The position numbers and the translations under genes are program-made. A stretch of DNA of 6,401 nucleotides from contig JAERSX010000756.1 of the NCBI GenBank assembly GCA_016845285.1, forward strand, positions 1 through 6,401. The letters are read 5' to 3'. Positions within the stretch are counted from its first letter, which is position 1; every line of letters begins with the position of its first letter. This DNA is from Deltaproteobacteria bacterium. Lineage in GTDB: Bacteria > Myxococcota_A > UBA796 > UBA2385. Below, in pieces: positions 4,614 to 6,401 of the stretch. The notes below the pieces were generated by a model. That model saw only the letters and a list, made by a program, of their open reading frames with translations. It had not been told where the DNA came from and did no database searches.

Positions 4614-6398
4614 ATGCGAAAGAGTCTGAGAGGTGTGCTCGCGCTGCTCGCAGTCGGTCTCGGTGATGCGGCAGCAGACACAGGGCAAGCTTGTGAGAAC
4701 GTGCCTCCCGAAGGTGATTCCGAGGCGTTCTACGAGATCGTCGAGACCGCCGTGACCAGCACACAGCTCGCAGAGATGGCCGCCGGCATCGGCGAGATCG
4801 GGATCCTCGCCGACGGGTCCGGCAGAGAGAGCTACGATCTGCCCTCGGGCAGCACCGTGCCCGCCGCCATCGGCACGCAACCACTTGTGTACAACCCAAT
4901 GGATGCGCTGCCCATGCCCGACAACCCCGGTCTGCTCGACGAACTTGCGAGCGGCGGGGTCCACTCAGACGGCTACAACAGTTCAACCTCACCCCTACCC
5001 GGCCCCCTCGGGGTGAACCCCCTGGCCAAGACCACAGCGGTACACGATGAGGAGATCCGCGCCTGCACACCGCTGCTCCAAGACAACGACGGCTACCTCG
5101 CCTCGGTCTGCATCTCGCTGTTCACCCCGAGCGAGCTGGTGCTCTTCGACCCCGCAAACGACTTCGAGGTTCTGGCGCGAACCACCATCCCGGAGCGTTC
5201 CAGCATGATCGATCCAGCGGGTGGTTGGTACACGCGCATGGACGATCTGGGCCGACCCCTGCTGCCCACCGCCACCCAGGAGCTGCGCGCCTACAAGGCC
5301 GTCGAGACCGATGGCGCCTTCGAGTGGACCATCGATGAACAGTGGGACCTGTCAGAGACCCTGCCCGAGGGCATGTCCGCGACAGACGTGATCCCCGACT
5401 TCGATGGCAACTACTGGTTCATCACCGGCTTCGCCCATGTGGGGCACATCAATGCAGAGACCGGTGAAGTGCGTGCCATCTGGCTCGACACCGATGGCGA
5501 AGAGTTGATCGGCGCGGCGTTCGCTGTGGGCCCCGAGGGCGCCTACGTGCTGACCAGCAAGGCCATGTACATGCTCGAGCTCGACGACTGCGAAGACCCC
5601 AGCGTGGTGTGGCGTTGGGAATACGGCGATCTCGAGAATCCAGACCTCAGCACGCCCACACTGTTCGACGAAGGTCGCCTTGTCGCCTTTTCCATCAACC
5701 ACGACGATGGAACGTCCGAATTGGTCGTGATGAAGACCAGTGCAGAGGCGCTGACGGACGAGGCGCGCCAGGTGTGCCGCATGGAGATGTTCGAGCCGGG
5801 CAAGAGCGCAATCCAGAACACAGTGGCCGGCTACGGTCGATCGATCGTGGCCCAGAACAACTACGGGGGCGCCTTCTATGAGGTGGGCGACTTCGAGCCC
5901 GGCCTCGCCCGCGTCGACGTCAGCGCCGACCACACCAGCTGCGAGATCGTCTGGCAGGACGACACCATCTCATCTCAAGTCCCGCCGCGCCTCTCCACCG
6001 GAGATGGCCACGTCTGGCTGTATTCCCACCGGCGAGGCGAACCCGAAGACGTTCATGCCTATTACCTGACCGCCCTCGATTTCGAGACAGGCGAAGTGGT
6101 TTCTGAGATCTTCGTCGCCAGCGGCAAGCGCATGGACAATCCGATGTTGTCCGTCGACTTCTTGCCCGGTGGCGTGATGGTGGGCGGTGTGCGCAACGGC
6201 ATCATCAGCGTGTGTGACTCCGCTCTCGACTCAAACGGCACACCGGTGTGCACCGAAAACCCCCAACCGGAAGCGATACACATTGACGAGGGATGCGGCT
6301 GCGCTTCCGCACCCAACCGCCGCCCTGCCATCGCCATGTGGCTGCTTCTGGCACTGGGGTGCATGCGACGGGGACGTCGACAGACGACGCACCTGTAA
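4614..6398 (+). CDS. Secreted beta-propeller-like protein with MYXO-CTERM-type sorting tail
   Basis: A 594-residue protein starting at ATG 4614, five bases after AGGAGG (4603-4608). Residues 1-21 form a Sec signal peptide (MRKSLRGVLALLAVGLGDAAA) with an A-A-A signal peptidase I site before Asp22. After a roughly 140-residue leader, residues about 155-535 carry repeated strand groups: 'DFDGNYWFITGFAHVGHIN', 'GPEGAYVLTSKAMYML', 'TPTLFDEGRLVAFS', 'NTVAGYGRSIVAQNN', 'PPRLSTGDGHVWLYS' and 'VDFLPGGVMVGGVRNGII'. These look like successive blades of a PQQ/WD40-like beta-propeller; several end in a 'D..TGEV'-type turn. Eight Cys lie in the ectodomain (27, 151, 166, 326, 388, 443, 534, 546) and could pair as disulfides. 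The C-terminus has GCGC at 560-563, a hydrophobic segment at about 571-584 and RRGRR. That is the MYXO-CTERM layout, which in Myxococcota is processed by a CPBP-family myxosortase and leads to surface anchoring. No enzymatic motif is evident; ligand binding or scaffolding at the cell surface is inferred. Confidence 0.87.
   Translation: MRKSLRGVLALLAVGLGDAAADTGQACENVPPEGDSEAFYEIVETAVTSTQLAEMAAGIGEIGILADGSGRESYDLPSGSTVPAAIGTQPLVYNPMDALPMPDNPGLLDELASGGVHSDGYNSSTSPLPGPLGVNPLAKTTAVHDEEIRACTPLLQDNDGYLASVCISLFTPSELVLFDPANDFEVLARTTIPERSSMIDPAGGWYTRMDDLGRPLLPTATQELRAYKAVETDGAFEWTIDEQWDLSETLPEGMSATDVIPDFDGNYWFITGFAHVGHINAETGEVRAIWLDTDGEELIGAAFAVGPEGAYVLTSKAMYMLELDDCEDPSVVWRWEYGDLENPDLSTPTLFDEGRLVAFSINHDDGTSELVVMKTSAEALTDEARQVCRMEMFEPGKSAIQNTVAGYGRSIVAQNNYGGAFYEVGDFEPGLARVDVSADHTSCEIVWQDDTISSQVPPRLSTGDGHVWLYSHRRGEPEDVHAYYLTALDFETGEVVSEIFVASGKRMDNPMLSVDFLPGGVMVGGVRNGIISVCDSALDSNGTPVCTENPQPEAIHIDEGCGCASAPNRRPAIAMWLLLALGCMRRGRRQTTHL
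6291..6383 (+). other. MYXO-CTERM-type C-terminal sorting signal (coding segment)
   Basis: This segment encodes residues 560-590: Gly-Cys-Gly-Cys (Cys561 and Cys563), a short linker 'ASAPNRR', a hydrophobic run 'PAIAMWLLLALGCM' and 'RRGRRQ'. The three-part layout matches MYXO-CTERM. The hydrophobic run is short (about 14 residues) and contains an extra Cys583. A further four residues (TTHL) follow the basic tail. Confidence 0.75.
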
Positions 6399-6401
6399 GG
6401 G

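Overview
This is a GC-rich window in which every supported gene reads on the + strand, and codon third positions are mostly G or C in the intact genes. The best taxonomic clue is the C-terminus of the last gene. It has a Gly-Cys-Gly-Cys motif, a short hydrophobic segment and an Arg-rich tail, which is the layout of the MYXO-CTERM sorting signal of Myxococcota. The secreted cargo fits the same group: lipoproteins, Asp-Thr-Gly-rich linkers, a choice-of-anchor-D type protein and a beta-helix surface protein. I cannot name a family or genus.

Layout. (1) Positions 1-695 hold the 3' end of a right-handed parallel beta-helix surface protein that appears to be a pseudogene. Its homology moves through all three forward frames, with three shifts in the same direction and one in-frame TGA. 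(2) Positions 820-2358 encode an intact predicted outer-membrane lipoprotein with two tandem choice-of-anchor-D/ASH-like Ig domains and a C-terminal half I do not recognise. (3) Positions 2570-3031 encode a small, Trp-rich, probably cytoplasmic protein of unknown function. (4) Positions 3243-4223 encode a predicted lipoprotein alpha/beta-hydrolase (esterase-like) with a plausible Ser-Asp-His triad. (5) Positions 4614-6398 encode a Sec-exported beta-propeller-like protein with a MYXO-CTERM-type tail; it is preceded by a candidate promoter with a palindrome across its -35 box.

Intergenic regions are about 120-390 bp and each intact gene has its own Shine-Dalgarno sequence. The genes therefore look mostly monocistronic rather than one operon. 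The shared theme is the cell envelope: two predicted lipoproteins, one MYXO-CTERM protein and one decayed surface beta-helix. There is no clear sign of a joint pathway. I found no tRNA, rRNA, CRISPR array, insertion sequence, integrase or recognisable defence or biosynthetic system. The 390-bp gap at 4224-4613 is noncoding as far as I can see, but rich in short inverted repeats. The main unusual items are the beta-helix pseudogene, the palindrome-overlapped promoter, an exact 15-bp sequence shared by two intergenic regions, and two protein regions without a recognisable family.
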